Source of the DNA: Pseudocercospora fijiensis CIRAD86
Taxonomy: Eukaryota; Ascomycota; Dothideomycetes; Mycosphaerellales; Mycosphaerellaceae
Length of the DNA: 64,000 nt
NCBI RefSeq assembly: GCF_000340215.1
Contig: NW_006921533.1
Span: 5,172,979 to 5,236,978, forward strand
Direction: 5' to 3'
Shown: positions 31,718 to 41,555 of the stretch, one piece after another
Numbering within the stretch: position 1 is the stretch's first letter
How the letters are laid out: each line of letters opens with the position of its first letter
The notes under the pieces: generated by a model
What the model was told of the DNA's origin: nothing
Seen by the model: the letters and a program-made list of their open reading frames with translations, nothing else
Database searches by the model: none
Translations under genes and position numbers: made by a program

Positions 31718-33436
31718 TCACATCTTAATAAACCAAATCATCCCTTCCCTCCAATTCTCCTCTCCACCAACTTCTGCCGCATATCTAATCTGTTCCGGCT
31801 CGAATTGAAGCCCCAGCTTAGCAACCCGCCTTCCATAAATCTCGTAGTCAAAAACTGCGCGAGTCCTTGAGAGCATCTCACGAGCCTCTTCGTTTTTACA
31901 CGTCAGCACACGACCCGTCTCTTCCACGCTCCCGCACTCTTTGGCAACCTCCTTCTCTGCAATAGGACCAGACACGGTGAAAATCTCAAAATCGAATGAA
32001 GTGTGGCTTTTATGTTTGAGCGTGCCGGCGGTTGCCCAAGATCGAGCGGATGGCCTGACGCTGAATTGGATCTGGTTTGTTCCGGAAAGTGGCTGCTGGT
32101 TTCCCATCTCTGCTTTTGTGTATTGATCTTGGGACAGAATACTGATGTTAAACAGCCCGTAAGCAGCGTGCTCGTAGAGACCAACGTACTCCCGCAAACT
32201 ACCAGGAAGCGATAAAGAGACATCATCAGCGTGGTTATCACTCCGTCTCGATCCCGTGAAAGAATTCGTCAAAGTCAAAAACTCGTGCAGTCCCGTGATC
32301 CTAGCTTCATCGATATCATGCTGATCATACGGCGAAAGCTTTCTCAAAAGTGTAGAGAAGAGTGCAGCGCCTGCTATCGCAGCTGTGCTTTGCGTGTTTC
32401 CCATCGACACGAATCCAAAGTCTAACTCTGGTATGAGAAACAGATTCGTGCCGTATCCGTTGACGCCACCGCTATGTGTCACGACAGTATACTTGCCAAG
32501 TCGACCGATCATCCAGCCGAGAGCATAAGTAAGAGGTTCAAGGTCTTCGGGATTGATAATCGCTCTCGACCTCGTGGTTTCTGACCAGAGACTGTTTGTG
32601 ATTGGCGACGACTCGTTTTTCTTGCCCCTGTAAGCATCGAGAAGTGCTCTCATCCACAGCGCGTAGTCGTTGACGGAAGAGATCGTGGCTCCGGCTCCTG
32701 CAATGCCGCTGAGATCGGTAAACTTTTCTGGAACATAATGCTCTCCTTGCCAGAAGTAGCCTCTAGCGACTATGTCGGCATCAATGTTTGTGAAGCCTGT
32801 TGAACTCATTCCCAAAGGTTCCCAAATCCATTTCCGAGCCACAGATTCCAGACTAGCGCGTGCATGTCGTTCAATCATTCCGCCCACAGCACCGAACATG
32901 GTGTTACAGTACTGCCATCTAGTTCACGGCTCTGCAGTGAGTGGAAGATGACGCATTCGGCGAATATTCTCGAACATCGAAGCGTTGCCCCAGCCATATG
33001 ATGCATCGTGCCGAGGGAGCCCAGAGCGATGGGATAGTGCATCTTCCAACGTAGTATGCAGGCTTTGATATTCTTCCGACAGTGCAAAATCACCTTCCAA
33101 GAGACTTGCCAGGGGTGTCGACCACTTTAGGTCTTTGAAATGAGTATTGTTTTCCACCATCATTGCGGCCAACGTAGCTACGAAAGCCTTGGTCGTGCTG
33201 CCAGTATAGTACAAAGTGTCGCCTGTCGCAGGTGCGGACGGTATACGAGCATAGCCATATCCTTTCGACTCAAAATCGTTGCCGCGAACGATTGCAACGC
33301 TTAGACCTGGCACATTTAGCAGTCTCAAGAGTTCTTCTGCTTGGCTATCAAAAGACTGGTCAAGCAAAGGCTTCGTCGAGAGTGCACTCGAGGCCAATGC
33401 CAAAGCAATTGCAATAGCAGCCCTTGTGACTTGCAT
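31718..33436 (-). pseudogene. beta-lactamase-family serine hydrolase with one in-frame stop
   Basis: One frame from the ATG at 33436 (signal peptide MQVTRAAIAIALALASSALS) to 31718 gives a complete beta-lactamase/penicillin-binding-protein-fold hydrolase of 572 codons. The only interruption is a TGA at 32924-32926. The SxxK motif (TGSTTKAF), the YxN motif (YCN) and the HxG-type motif (HSGG) are all present. The stop sits in the conserved stretch just before YCN, where the family usually has Arg, so CGA to TGA is the simplest change. The only nearby GT..AG pair would give a 16-nt intron, which is not credible. Upstream of the stop the product would keep the Ser/Lys pair but lack the rest. It is either a recent pseudogene, a read-through gene or a sequencing error. 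Confidence 0.75.
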
Positions 33437-33719
33437 GGTAAAGTACGAGGTCAGCGCGGTTTGTGTTGCTTGATGAAGTGAAGTAGGCAGGGAAGATAGA
33501 ATACGTGCTGGCATCGTGGGGTCAAAGGTCGCTGCCTGCGGAATCGATCCTTCGGCTAAGAGTGTGCCATATTCTAACATTCCTAGCGTATATGTTGCAC
33601 TTACCCCAGCAGCTGATGTCTCTAAATGAAGACCGGATCAATGTACAGTTTGCGTATCGTTCGTTATTAGCACCAAACCAAAACCATGGTGCAAAAAGCT
33701 TTCCTGATTCGAGACAGCC
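33437..33719. other. gap between hydrolase and transporter remnant
   Basis: About 280 bases with no frame I can support; they include the presumed promoter of the beta-lactamase-fold gene. Confidence 0.3.
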
Positions 33720-34255
33720 TTATGCTTTCTCAGCCACCGTCCACCCGACTCTTTCCCACCTTGTCACCACAACCAGACCACCTGCGAGCAGCAAAGTAGC
33801 GCCACAGAACACCTGCAGGCCAGCAATTGGGGTTCCGATCAGAAGACCCAGAGCAGCACAGAATGTATTCATGCCCAACCTGCCTCCAACAATGCCCATG
33901 TCATCTGTGATACTACCCACAGTGCTGGGTTGACGACTGACAAATGCTCCTGAGAATAATGCTCCATATCAGATGCTCCAGATTACGAGTCCGGCCACAG
34001 CCACTCCAGCTTCGATCGCTATCGCTATCCAACAGAACCCAAGGAGCCCAGCCGCAAGGGTGCAGATGCTCAGAACGGCTAGAGGTCCTGCAGATAGGAT
34101 CGGCAGCATGTAGAACGAGATTGTCGGATTTAGACCAGCCTTGGTCGAAGCGAATGTTTCAATGTAGAAGAATGGAATGTAAGTGCATACCGAAGGTCGT
34201 GCAAAGAAAATTGGGTCTCTCTCAGACGCCAAGAAATATGACAAGCCGGACATCT
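33720..34255 (-). pseudogene. C-terminal fragment of an MCT-type MFS transporter
   Basis: On the minus strand, a segment with YIPFFYIETFAST reads like membrane segment 7 of the MCT family. It is followed by degraded segments 8-9, then in the same frame past a TGA (33969-33971) YGALFSGAFVS and GLGLLIGTPIAG, landmarks of segments 10-11, and a last hydrophobic segment ending at 33720. The N-terminal six segments are absent, and the fragment abuts the start of the Yae1 gene on the other strand. It is a decayed relative of the transporter at 29.7 kb, not a copy of it. Confidence 0.7.
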
Positions 34256-34341
34256 CCCACAAGCAACTCCACTTCCGCTGTTGACACTTGCACCAATTCC
34301 TGGCAAACATTCGACATGCATATTTTCTGCAACCAAATAGC

Positions 34342-35019
34342 ATGCTCCGCGACATTCCCGGTCGGCGCGTCTCAGAGAACGAGACAGAACTGCTTATGAA
34401 CGCGCCAGTCCAAAACAACGAAGAATACGTCCATTACAATGCCCTGAACGACGATATCTTTGGCTCTGCGCCGAATTCGCCTAGTCTTGATGCTCGGCGA
34501 GAAGGCGGTGAAGATGATGTCGGGAGGCGCGCACTGGAACATCCTTCAGATGTTGCGCGCCTAAGATCATTGCACGTCACGAATGGATATCGCGAAGGCA
34601 TCGCGACCAGCAAAGAGCAGTACATTCAGGCTGGTTTCGATGAGGGGTACAGTCTAGGAGGAGAAATTGGGTTGAAGGCTGGGTGGTGTTTAGGCGCACT
34701 AGAGGGAATGTGCAAAGGAATTAGGCAATCTGGAAACAGTGAGGCCACTTTGGCAGTCAAGCATGAGGCATTGAAACTCTACGAAGACGCCGAGAAAGAG
34801 CTGAAGACGGAGATACTGTTCAGTGCTGAGTACTTCAGTACAGAAGGGATCTCGCTTTTTGGAGTTACACTCAAGGAGGGGCAGACGGAGGACGATATCG
34901 ACGTTAGCGATGTGGCGGCTGCGCATCCACTTATTGCGAGGTGGACCAAAAAGGTGCTCCAATTCGCAGAAAAAGTTGCGCTGAGTCTTCCGAAGAGGCA
35001 AAACCAGGTCGAATGTTAG
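34342..35019 (+). CDS. Yae1-family protein (Fe-S assembly adaptor)
   Basis: A 225-residue single-exon protein. Yae1 works with Lto1 as an adaptor that brings the cytosolic iron-sulfur machinery to the ribosome-recycling ATPase Rli1/ABCE1. The diagnostic Gly-every-fourth-residue repeat is clear at about residues 82-118 (GYREGI..AGFDEGYSLGGEIG..AGWCLGALEG). The N-terminal DDIFGSAPNSP is also typical. I start at MLRDIPG rather than the earlier in-frame Met because it gives the usual family start. The gene begins only about 90 bp from the transporter remnant on the opposite strand. Confidence 0.85.
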   Translation: MLRDIPGRRVSENETELLMNAPVQNNEEYVHYNALNDDIFGSAPNSPSLDARREGGEDDVGRRALEHPSDVARLRSLHVTNGYREGIATSKEQYIQAGFDEGYSLGGEIGLKAGWCLGALEGMCKGIRQSGNSEATLAVKHEALKLYEDAEKELKTEILFSAEYFSTEGISLFGVTLKEGQTEDDIDVSDVAAAHPLIARWTKKVLQFAEKVALSLPKRQNQVEC

Positions 35020-35192
35020 GTGCCGTTGATCTCTTGAAACGAAACTGTCCACCGACACGTCAAACATCGGCATCTCAGTCTATCCTAGCATGCCAGATCG
35101 ATTCTGTCTATGGTCCGCGTTTCGAAAGCCGCCGGAGTCCTTCCTAGCTGTGATTCATCCGAAGGCTGCACTGGCATTCCAAGTTGCCTCTG

Positions 35193-35792
35193 CTACTTGC
35201 TTGACCTCCAGTTGCCCAGCATCTGAGCTTGCTTCTCAGCCTTCGGAACTCCGCTTGATGAATGCCCATCATATCCCACCGGGCCGCTGCGACTCTGTGC
35301 TTCGAGCAATCCAGCTTCTCCGCTTGTCTTCTCCGCTTCGGTGTGGCCAGCCGATCTGTGTACCTCTTCGCTATGCACCACAATCTCATCAAGACTCTGA
35401 GTCTCAAAGTCGCAAACAACGCATTCATACCCCAAAACAGCCCGCCAATTTTCGCGGCTCAGTACCGAATCAACGTCCGCTCTTTTATTTTTCGCTCTAG
35501 CATCCACCTCAACATGAGCGAAACCACAGACCTCGGGACCCCATTGACAGTTCCCATTCTTGCTGTGCTTGCACTGCTGAAGCTTCTGGCACCTGCGGTG
35601 AGCTCGATATACCACTTCTGGAAACAAGTGGTGCGCTCGTGTGCAGTCTGACTTGGTGCATGCTCCTCGGGTCCAGTATTCGCATGTCTCGGTCCTATTC
35701 GCCAATATGGAGAAGTTGCGTTCCTCCTTTGGACCAGGACTTGATGTCATCTGCTCCAACTGTCGATTCACAAGTTCTTGGTCGGCTGCCAT
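35193..35792 (-). CDS. CCCH-type zinc finger protein
   Basis: A 199-residue protein with two CCCH-like fingers: residues about 37-54 have the spacing C-X8-C-X5-C-X3-H (CEYWTRGACTKSDCTRAH). Residues about 73-92 form a second, longer-spaced one (CKHSKNGNCQWGPEVCGFAH). A third C2H2-like unit (CVVCDF...HSEEVH) follows at about 122-143. CCCH fingers commonly bind RNA. The C-terminal tail is polar and of low complexity. An earlier TTG in the same frame is not a credible start. I do not recognise a characterised orthologue. It is convergent with the Yae1 gene, 173 bp away. Confidence 0.65.
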   Translation of the reverse strand: MAADQELVNRQLEQMTSSPGPKEERNFSILANRTETCEYWTRGACTKSDCTRAHHLFPEVVYRAHRRCQKLQQCKHSKNGNCQWGPEVCGFAHVEVDARAKNKRADVDSVLSRENWRAVLGYECVVCDFETQSLDEIVVHSEEVHRSAGHTEAEKTSGEAGLLEAQSRSGPVGYDGHSSSGVPKAEKQAQMLGNWRSSK

Positions 35793-36644
35793 ACTACTTC
35801 TGTATTCTCTGGAGTTGCTCAAAGTGGTGTTTACAGCTTTAAACTGCGAAATGCAGGCAAGTTCATCTCGATTGTTCTGTCCACAATTGACCCTCTTTCA
35901 TTCCGAGCAAACAAGTGGCTGTTTGGGAAATGACACGGCTTTCGCGAAGACTCGGAGGGGTCTGTGCGTACAGCATGCGAGGCAGCAGTCGGGAAGCATT
36001 CACTTCTCAGAGAGTGTCCATGCTCGTAAAAAAAAAGAGCGCCACCTGGGCTCTTTGGATCACTCGAGCTCGCGCTGCTCAGGTCGCTGTCATTTCTGAG
36101 ACGAAAAGGCATTGCGACGTTCTGTGTTGAATCCGTGGATGCTGCCTACAATCATGGCATTGCTGCTGACGTGCAAGTCCAAATCATCTTTTATCAGATA
36201 TGCCCGCTTGCCTTGAAACCGGTGGCCTAATAAACAGCATCAACATCGATTGCCGGCGACTCCGGCCATTATTAGCACGACTGTTCGGAAAAGGCCCAAC
36301 ATGGTGACACAGTGATGTGACTCTACAAAAGATCAAATACGATCCTTCTTCGGATGTGGAGAGTCAGCGACTGGACCCCTCGGACCCATCGCGGGAGACA
36401 CATTCGCGTGAGGATAGAGAAGATCCAGCATCCCGAGACAGCAGTACTGGGCAATATTGCGGGGTGTGAATATGAAGACCTCCATACACTGACCGCAAGC
36501 TCACAAGATCGGTTTCACGGGCAAGAACATTGGAGCACTTGAAGCTTCTTTAAAGTCCAACGATACCACTTCCATCGAATGTCTCCATACATATCAACAG
36601 AAAATTTTTATCTATATTCCAATCCATTCTCCATCGACTTTCAT
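35793..36644. other. intergenic, no supported gene
   Basis: Short conflicting frames. Around 36,330-36,470 a frame rich in Asp, Ser and Arg looks mildly protein-like but has no start, family or clean ends. It should contain the zinc-finger gene's promoter. Confidence 0.35.
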
Positions 36645-37433
36645 TCAAGGATCACTAACCCAACCCCCATCGACAACATAACTACTTCCCGTAATAGCAC
36701 TAGCATCATCACTCGACAAGAACAAAATCACCCTCGCCACCTCCTCCGGCTTCAAAACCCTCTTCAACGCCTGCGCATCCAGCGTCTCCTGCTTATACTT
36801 CTCCGTCAGCACCTCCTGAATCTGTCTCTCAGTAGCAATACTGCCAGGCATAACACTATTGACCCTCACACCAAAAGGTCCCAACTCCCTAGCATGAGTG
36901 CGGGTCAGCCCCAGAATCGCGGCTTTGATAAGCGTATACACCGGCAAACCCGTAGCAGGAATACGCCATGAGATGGAGCCCATATTGATGATGGAACCGG
37001 ATCCGGCTTCCTTCATTGACGGGGCGAAGTATTGCGTCAAGAAAAAGATATGACGGAGGTTGACGTCGATGTTGAATTGCCAGATCTCGGGCGTCACGTC
37101 TTCGGTTGGGGCTCGGGCTTTTCCTGCGCATGAGGCTGCGTTGTTGATGAGGCAGTCTACGCCGCCGAATTTGGAGAGGATATCGTCCGCGATGGCTTTC
37201 AGGCGGTCCAAGTCTGTGACGTCGCATTGGTAGAATGCTGGGAGTTTCTGGACGCCTGCCTCTTTCAGGTTGGAGATGAGTTTGTTGGCGGAGCTTTCTG
37301 AGATGTCCAAAATTATGACTTGCGAGCCTTGATGGGCGAATGCTTCGACTGCTGAGCCGCCGATTCCTTCTGCGCCGCCGGTCACGACGACGCGTTTGTT
37401 CTTGAGGGACGGATAGGTTGCGTATTGGGCCAT
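36645..37433 (-). CDS. short-chain dehydrogenase/reductase (classical SDR)
   Basis: A 262-residue NAD(P)-dependent oxidoreductase. The Rossmann dinucleotide-binding motif TGGAEGIG lies near residues 20-27, DV of the adenine pocket near 70, NNAA near 97-100, the catalytic Ser in MGSIS near 147, and YxxxK (YTLIK) near 163-167. Asp in ILDIS after the second strand points to NAD(H) rather than NADP(H). The C-terminal ITGSSYVVDGG is typical of 3-oxoacyl-reductase-like SDRs. A TTG nine codons upstream is not used; the ATG at 37433 is chosen. The substrate is unknown. Confidence 0.85.
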   Translation of the reverse strand: MAQYATYPSLKNKRVVVTGGAEGIGGSAVEAFAHQGSQVIILDISESSANKLISNLKEAGVQKLPAFYQCDVTDLDRLKAIADDILSKFGGVDCLINNAASCAGKARAPTEDVTPEIWQFNIDVNLRHIFFLTQYFAPSMKEAGSGSIINMGSISWRIPATGLPVYTLIKAAILGLTRTHARELGPFGVRVNSVMPGSIATERQIQEVLTEKYKQETLDAQALKRVLKPEEVARVILFLSSDDASAITGSSYVVDGGWVSDP

Positions 37434-37995
37434 CTCGGAAAGCAGTGTGTTACGAGCCAAGTTGGGGAGTGAGGGATGGAAGTCTGGGTGATGGGATCAA
37501 GATATTTTCACGCTCGGACCCATGTGCTCTACAAGGTTAATAGATGTTTGTCCTTTTTCGGATTCATGATGTCGGCATTGAGCCCAGATGATGCCGATGA
37601 TTGTGGAGCTCTGGAGCTGTCGACTGGGGAGAACTGCGGAGTAAGCTCAAAACGACACCGCGAAATGGTAAGCAAAAGCATGCATCAACGCCGCATTCGC
37701 GTTGTCGACGACGACATCGTACCAAAGGTACCACCGTAGTATGCTGTGTAAGAGAGCAGCGCACTCTGGAAGGAGTGACGTTGAGAGCGCGAGCTGTTTG
37801 CGATTCGGATCTGCGCGGTAGGACTGCACAGTAGTCCGATGGAGGCTAGACCAGGGTGAATGCCGCTCTGTGAGTGTGATCGGCGTTGAAATGTTCGTCA
37901 ATTGCTGCATGGGTATCATCAAATTATCAATCCAGTGTGGTCGCTGCCTGGAGTCTTAGAAATGCTCAAGACAGAGCTCTGATGCGTCGTGCTAA
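37434..37995. other. intergenic, nothing recognised
   Basis: Contains the presumed SDR promoter and the 3' region of the Sos7-type gene. Open frames overlap on both strands with no family features. Confidence 0.4.
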
Positions 37996-38877
37996 TCATA
38001 TCTCCAGCATAGCCTTCATGGTTGTTTCGACGCCCCGTAGCCAACGACCCTTTTCTTCCAACTCGTCAGCCATACCGCCATTTTCGCGTCTTCGCCGTGC
38101 CTCCTTCGCCTCTTCGACGGCTTTAATCTTTCGCATCTGGATTGGTGCCAGCTCGTCTTGCAGACGCAGCACTTCGGCTTTCTTGGCAGGAAGTGCCGCT
38201 TGAAGTCGCTCAATCTCGAGATCTATGCTTTGCAGTTCTTGTTCGCGCTCCTGCAAAAGATCTAGTGTCGGCCGTAGTGGCATGGCCATTTCTGGATTCG
38301 CAGATCGCGGTGCCTGCTTTTGGCGCAGCTGCTCGACAGTCGCCTGTAGGTTCTCAATCTCAACGGGCAATGTCTCGAGTTGCGCGGTCTGCAAACTGAT
38401 CTGCTCGTATCCTGAAATCACCGTCAGTTGTATGCTACGATTGGGTCAAAGATGGTACTCACTTCTCGCAAGCATGCGTCCCTGCTCTTCCAGCTCGCCT
38501 ATCATGTCCCTGACTTCAGCCTTCTTTTGCTTCAGCGCTTCCTTGTCGCCCTTCAATGCCTCTTCAAGTTCTGCATTCTCTGCTGCCGTCACAAACTCCG
38601 GCTGGTCTGCCACGACAGCACGTAAGAAACGCTCTTTGGTGACTTGTTCGACATAGCTGAAGCGCAATTTCGAGAACAATTCTTGGTAATGTGTGAGATC
38701 TGCTGCGAGGGTAGAGGGCGTCTGCGCTTTCGGGTCTGCGAAGGAAGTGGAAGACCGTTGTGAGTCTGTCTTTTGCGATTGTGCTGTAAGTGCTGCGTTG
38801 AGAATGGCTTCCGAGAGGTTGACGATGGAGAGAGTCTGCGGTTGCTGCAATTGTTCAAGCGCTGTCGTTGCATCCAT
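37996..38877 (-). CDS. Sos7-type kinetochore coiled-coil protein
   Basis: Exons 38877-38463 and 38411-37996 join across a 51-nt intron (GTGAGT..CAG) to 276 residues. The conserved block LFSKLRFSYVEQVTKERFLR at about residues 68-87 is the hallmark I associate with fission yeast Sos7, a kinetochore component of the Mis12-linked region. Most of the protein after residue 95 is predicted coiled coil, rich in Glu, Lys, Leu and Gln heptads. A kinetochore role in chromosome segregation is inferred from that block alone. The gene is divergent from the RS-rich protein gene, with 269 bp between starts. Confidence 0.7.
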
Positions 38878-39146
38878 CGCTACTCTGATGGTAACTTATC
38901 GCTCGACGGCCTTTCTACGCCGACGAAGCTCGAATCGCGAATCTTTGTTTACTTGTCAAAACAGACAAGCCTGGAGCCTGCAAAACTGCGGGCGCGGGCG
39001 CGGGTGCCGGGCCGGAAGCTCCGGCTCATGCCTAAGGCAGCAAGAACTCCCGTGCCTGATGCACTTTGACTTCAATCCAATTATATCCATAATTTATAAA
39101 TCTATTCTCCCCTCGAATGCTATTGTTACGGTAGCATTGCCTCACC
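38878..39146. promoter_or_regulatory. shared promoter region of Sos7-type and RS-rich genes
   Basis: Divergent start codons are 269 bp apart. A GCGGGCGCGGGCGC-type GC-rich run lies near 38,990-39,004. No defined site is recognised. Confidence 0.4.
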
Positions 39147-40130
39147 ATGTCTGGCCAGGGGGACTTGTCGGACGACTATGTAGCCAGTGTAATGCAGCAT
39201 GATGCGGAAAAGAAAGGCCAAAATCGATATCTTTCCACCGGACTCGGATCATTACTCGGAGGGAGAAGCAGGCCCAGGAGCGATGCGCCAAAACCCAACA
39301 CACGCTTTCTGAAGCACTTGGTGAAGGAGGCCGACAGTCATAATGCAGCACTCAAGGCAAAGGAGGAGAAGGAGTCGCGAAGGCGATGGAAGGACATGCG
39401 ACGAATTCGAGATAGGGATGATAGCCGAGGAAGACGACAGGCAGACCAGCTGTTGTCGCATCTAGGCCGGAGTAGCAAGTCGATACGGGAGGAACGACGA
39501 CTGGATGATCGATCACATAAAGAAAAGCGCAGCCGGCGAAGGTCCAGGTCTCCCTCACGAACCAGATCTCCGCACAGAAAATCCAAGCGAAGGTGGACAT
39601 CCAGTGCATCGCATTACGACTCACCTGTCGGCAAGCCCCAAGCGCGCGTCGATGAGTTCGAGAAATACGATGAGGCCCTTCGACCTAGATCGTCCTCCGA
39701 TTCAAACCCGCTCGAAACGGTCATTGGGCCTCAACCTGCACCTAAAATCAAAGCTCGTGGCCGAGGAGCACAGTCCAACTCTACCATGGACGCCCGCTTC
39801 GACCCTGAATACGATCCAAACACTGACGTTGGAAGAGACTTGGATGAGGAAGGCGACGACTGGGATATGGCGCTTGCGGCGCTGAAAGACCGGGCGAAGT
39901 GGAAGAAGACGGGCGCTGAAAGATTACGCGCTGCTGGCTTCACGGAAGAGGAGGTGAGCAGGTGGGAAGGAAGTGGTGCATCTCGTGTCAAGCTCGATCC
40001 TTCCGAGAAGGATATCAGTGATGTAAGATGGAGCAAGAAAGGGGAGGGTAGGGAATGGGATCGTGGCAAAGTAGTCGATGGAGACCACGTAGACGTGAAG
40101 GCCGAGTGGGGACGGCTGAAAGATACATGA
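39147..40130 (+). CDS. RS-rich nuclear protein, splicing-factor-like
   Basis: A 327-residue single-exon protein. The N-terminal third contains the conserved-looking block NTRFLKHLVKEADSHNAALK, followed by an Arg/Ser-rich tract at about 120-155 (RSRRRSRSPSRTRSPHRKSK). The C-terminal third has KWKKTGAERLRAAGFTEEEV and KKGEGREWDRGK. Fungal relatives are often labelled pre-mRNA-splicing factor 38B-like, but experimental support is unknown to me. The RS tract suggests a nuclear site and phosphorylation by SR kinases. Its role in splicing is inference only. Confidence 0.65.
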   Translation: MSGQGDLSDDYVASVMQHDAEKKGQNRYLSTGLGSLLGGRSRPRSDAPKPNTRFLKHLVKEADSHNAALKAKEEKESRRRWKDMRRIRDRDDSRGRRQADQLLSHLGRSSKSIREERRLDDRSHKEKRSRRRSRSPSRTRSPHRKSKRRWTSSASHYDSPVGKPQARVDEFEKYDEALRPRSSSDSNPLETVIGPQPAPKIKARGRGAQSNSTMDARFDPEYDPNTDVGRDLDEEGDDWDMALAALKDRAKWKKTGAERLRAAGFTEEEVSRWEGSGASRVKLDPSEKDISDVRWSKKGEGREWDRGKVVDGDHVDVKAEWGRLKDT

Positions 40131-40268
40131 TCAATCAATGCAAATTTTGGATACAAGCATTGAGAAAACGGCGGGAAGGGCCATCGCACCCACCTAATGC
40201 GTTTTTCTGGTACCTGGTGGATGCTCGAGAGCATCGACTCGACAAGCTGCAAGCTGCAGCCGGCAATC

Positions 40269-41074
40269 ATGGTCGAGACACGAGGTAGTACAGCGCCCAA
40301 GAATTTCGGGACGGAAGTTGACGTGAGTCTAAGACTTACGTTCAAGCCTCGATTCTTAGCTGACTGGCACAGAAACGAAACACAACAGAGATGGCTCAAG
40401 GAAACGGACAGGCGCCCAAGTCGCAAGCGCCCAAGAAGAGTGGTGAAGAGGAGGTCCCAAGAGATCGCGGCAAAAGCACAACACCTGGCGCAGCATATAC
40501 CAGCGTACAAGCACGCACAACTTCATGTCTACTAAAACTTGCCCCCGAGCTTCGAAATCGGATCTATGAGCATGCCCTCATCGCCGACTCCGAGGTCGTC
40601 AAGATGAGATCACACACCAAACCACCAGGACTGCTCGCCACCTGTCGTCAAATCCGCTCCGAGGCGCAAGCCATGTACTACAACCAAAACCACTTTCGCT
40701 TCAAAGTCTTCGACTGCGACCAAACGCTAGAAATCCGATGGCCATTTTTCTTCATGCGCTACGCCAAGCCCACACCATTCAATCGGCAGCTCGGGCCTCT
40801 CCTTCGCGGTAACATAATTCGTTCGAACCCCGTCTGCGAGCTGGTCCAATCTCGTGCGAAGCATGAAGCTTGCTTTTGAAAAAAAAAACGAGGAGGCTGG
40901 AACGCGGATAATGTGCAACTTCCAGCTGACGCACCAGATTCTTGGAAGATCGCTGCCGCTGCCTGGGCTATCACCAATACTGCAATGCGCCGGAAACTCG
41001 ATTGGGAGGACGTGGAGTATCGGCTTGAAGCTCTGCATCTTTTTGCGATGGCATTAATTCCATCATGGAAATGA
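40269..41074 (+). CDS. 2EXR-like (fungal F-box-type) protein, gene structure disturbed
   Basis: Exon 1 (40269-40322) and a second exon from 40373 join across a 50-nt intron (GTGAGT..CAG). The product carries the LAPELRNRIYEHALI block found in many fungal proteins of unknown role, then CRQIRSEAQAMYY. The frame meets a TGA at 40877-40879, next to a run of ten A. Beyond it, in the same frame, a clearly protein-like tail continues to 41074 (NVQLPADAPDSW, WEDVEYRLEAL). A weak intron starting GTAACA at 40809 and ending in AG at 40892 or 40895 would remove the stop in phase. Otherwise the gene is truncated or broken. Confidence 0.55.
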
Positions 41075-41555
41075 TTGCGATGTGACGGAGCGTAGCGCCG
41101 ATTTTTCTTTGGATTCGTCAACTGTTAACATTCGGCGAGGAAAGGTTACTTGACCACAAGAAGAGGATGGATGGTTTCAGCGAAATTGACGACAAGACCT
41201 GAACATGGTCGCAGAAGATGGATTGAACAAGCCGCTCACGTTGAGCCTACAGATGGCTATGAGTCTCTGGGCGTTGGCAAGTCTTACTGCATGATGGGGA
41301 AGCAAGCTTGGAGCTGCATCAGCTGAAAGCCTTGGCATTCCAGAGCACGAAGCTCTACATACACTACGGCTGTACATGCACTACGGCTGTACATACACTA
41401 GCGCGAATGAAATTGAAATCTCATTTGCAGCATGGGCTCACTTCCCTTTGCAGACGGTACTGCTTGATTTCCTCGCGTATGCATGCTTCCCTTTTCCAGC
41501 GCACTCACTAGATCGTTGGCGTCCGGGGTACACTATGTCGTTGGCCTTGCTATGT
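41075..41555. other. intergenic with a 17-bp tandem repeat
   Basis: At 41358-41400 a 17-bp unit (CATACACTACGGCTGTA) occurs twice, with one change, and a third time in part. No gene is supported. Confidence 0.6.

Noticed and set aside
32908..32925. A 16-nt GT..AG intron that would remove the TGA in the beta-lactamase-fold gene
   Set aside because: It is far below the shortest known functional spliceosomal introns of fungi, and removing it would shift the frame out of the conserved YCN region.
39731..40510. A 259-codon minus-strand frame opposite the RS-rich gene
   Set aside because: It overlaps the well-supported plus-strand protein and the 2EXR-like gene. Its composition is what antisense Arg/Ser codons give.
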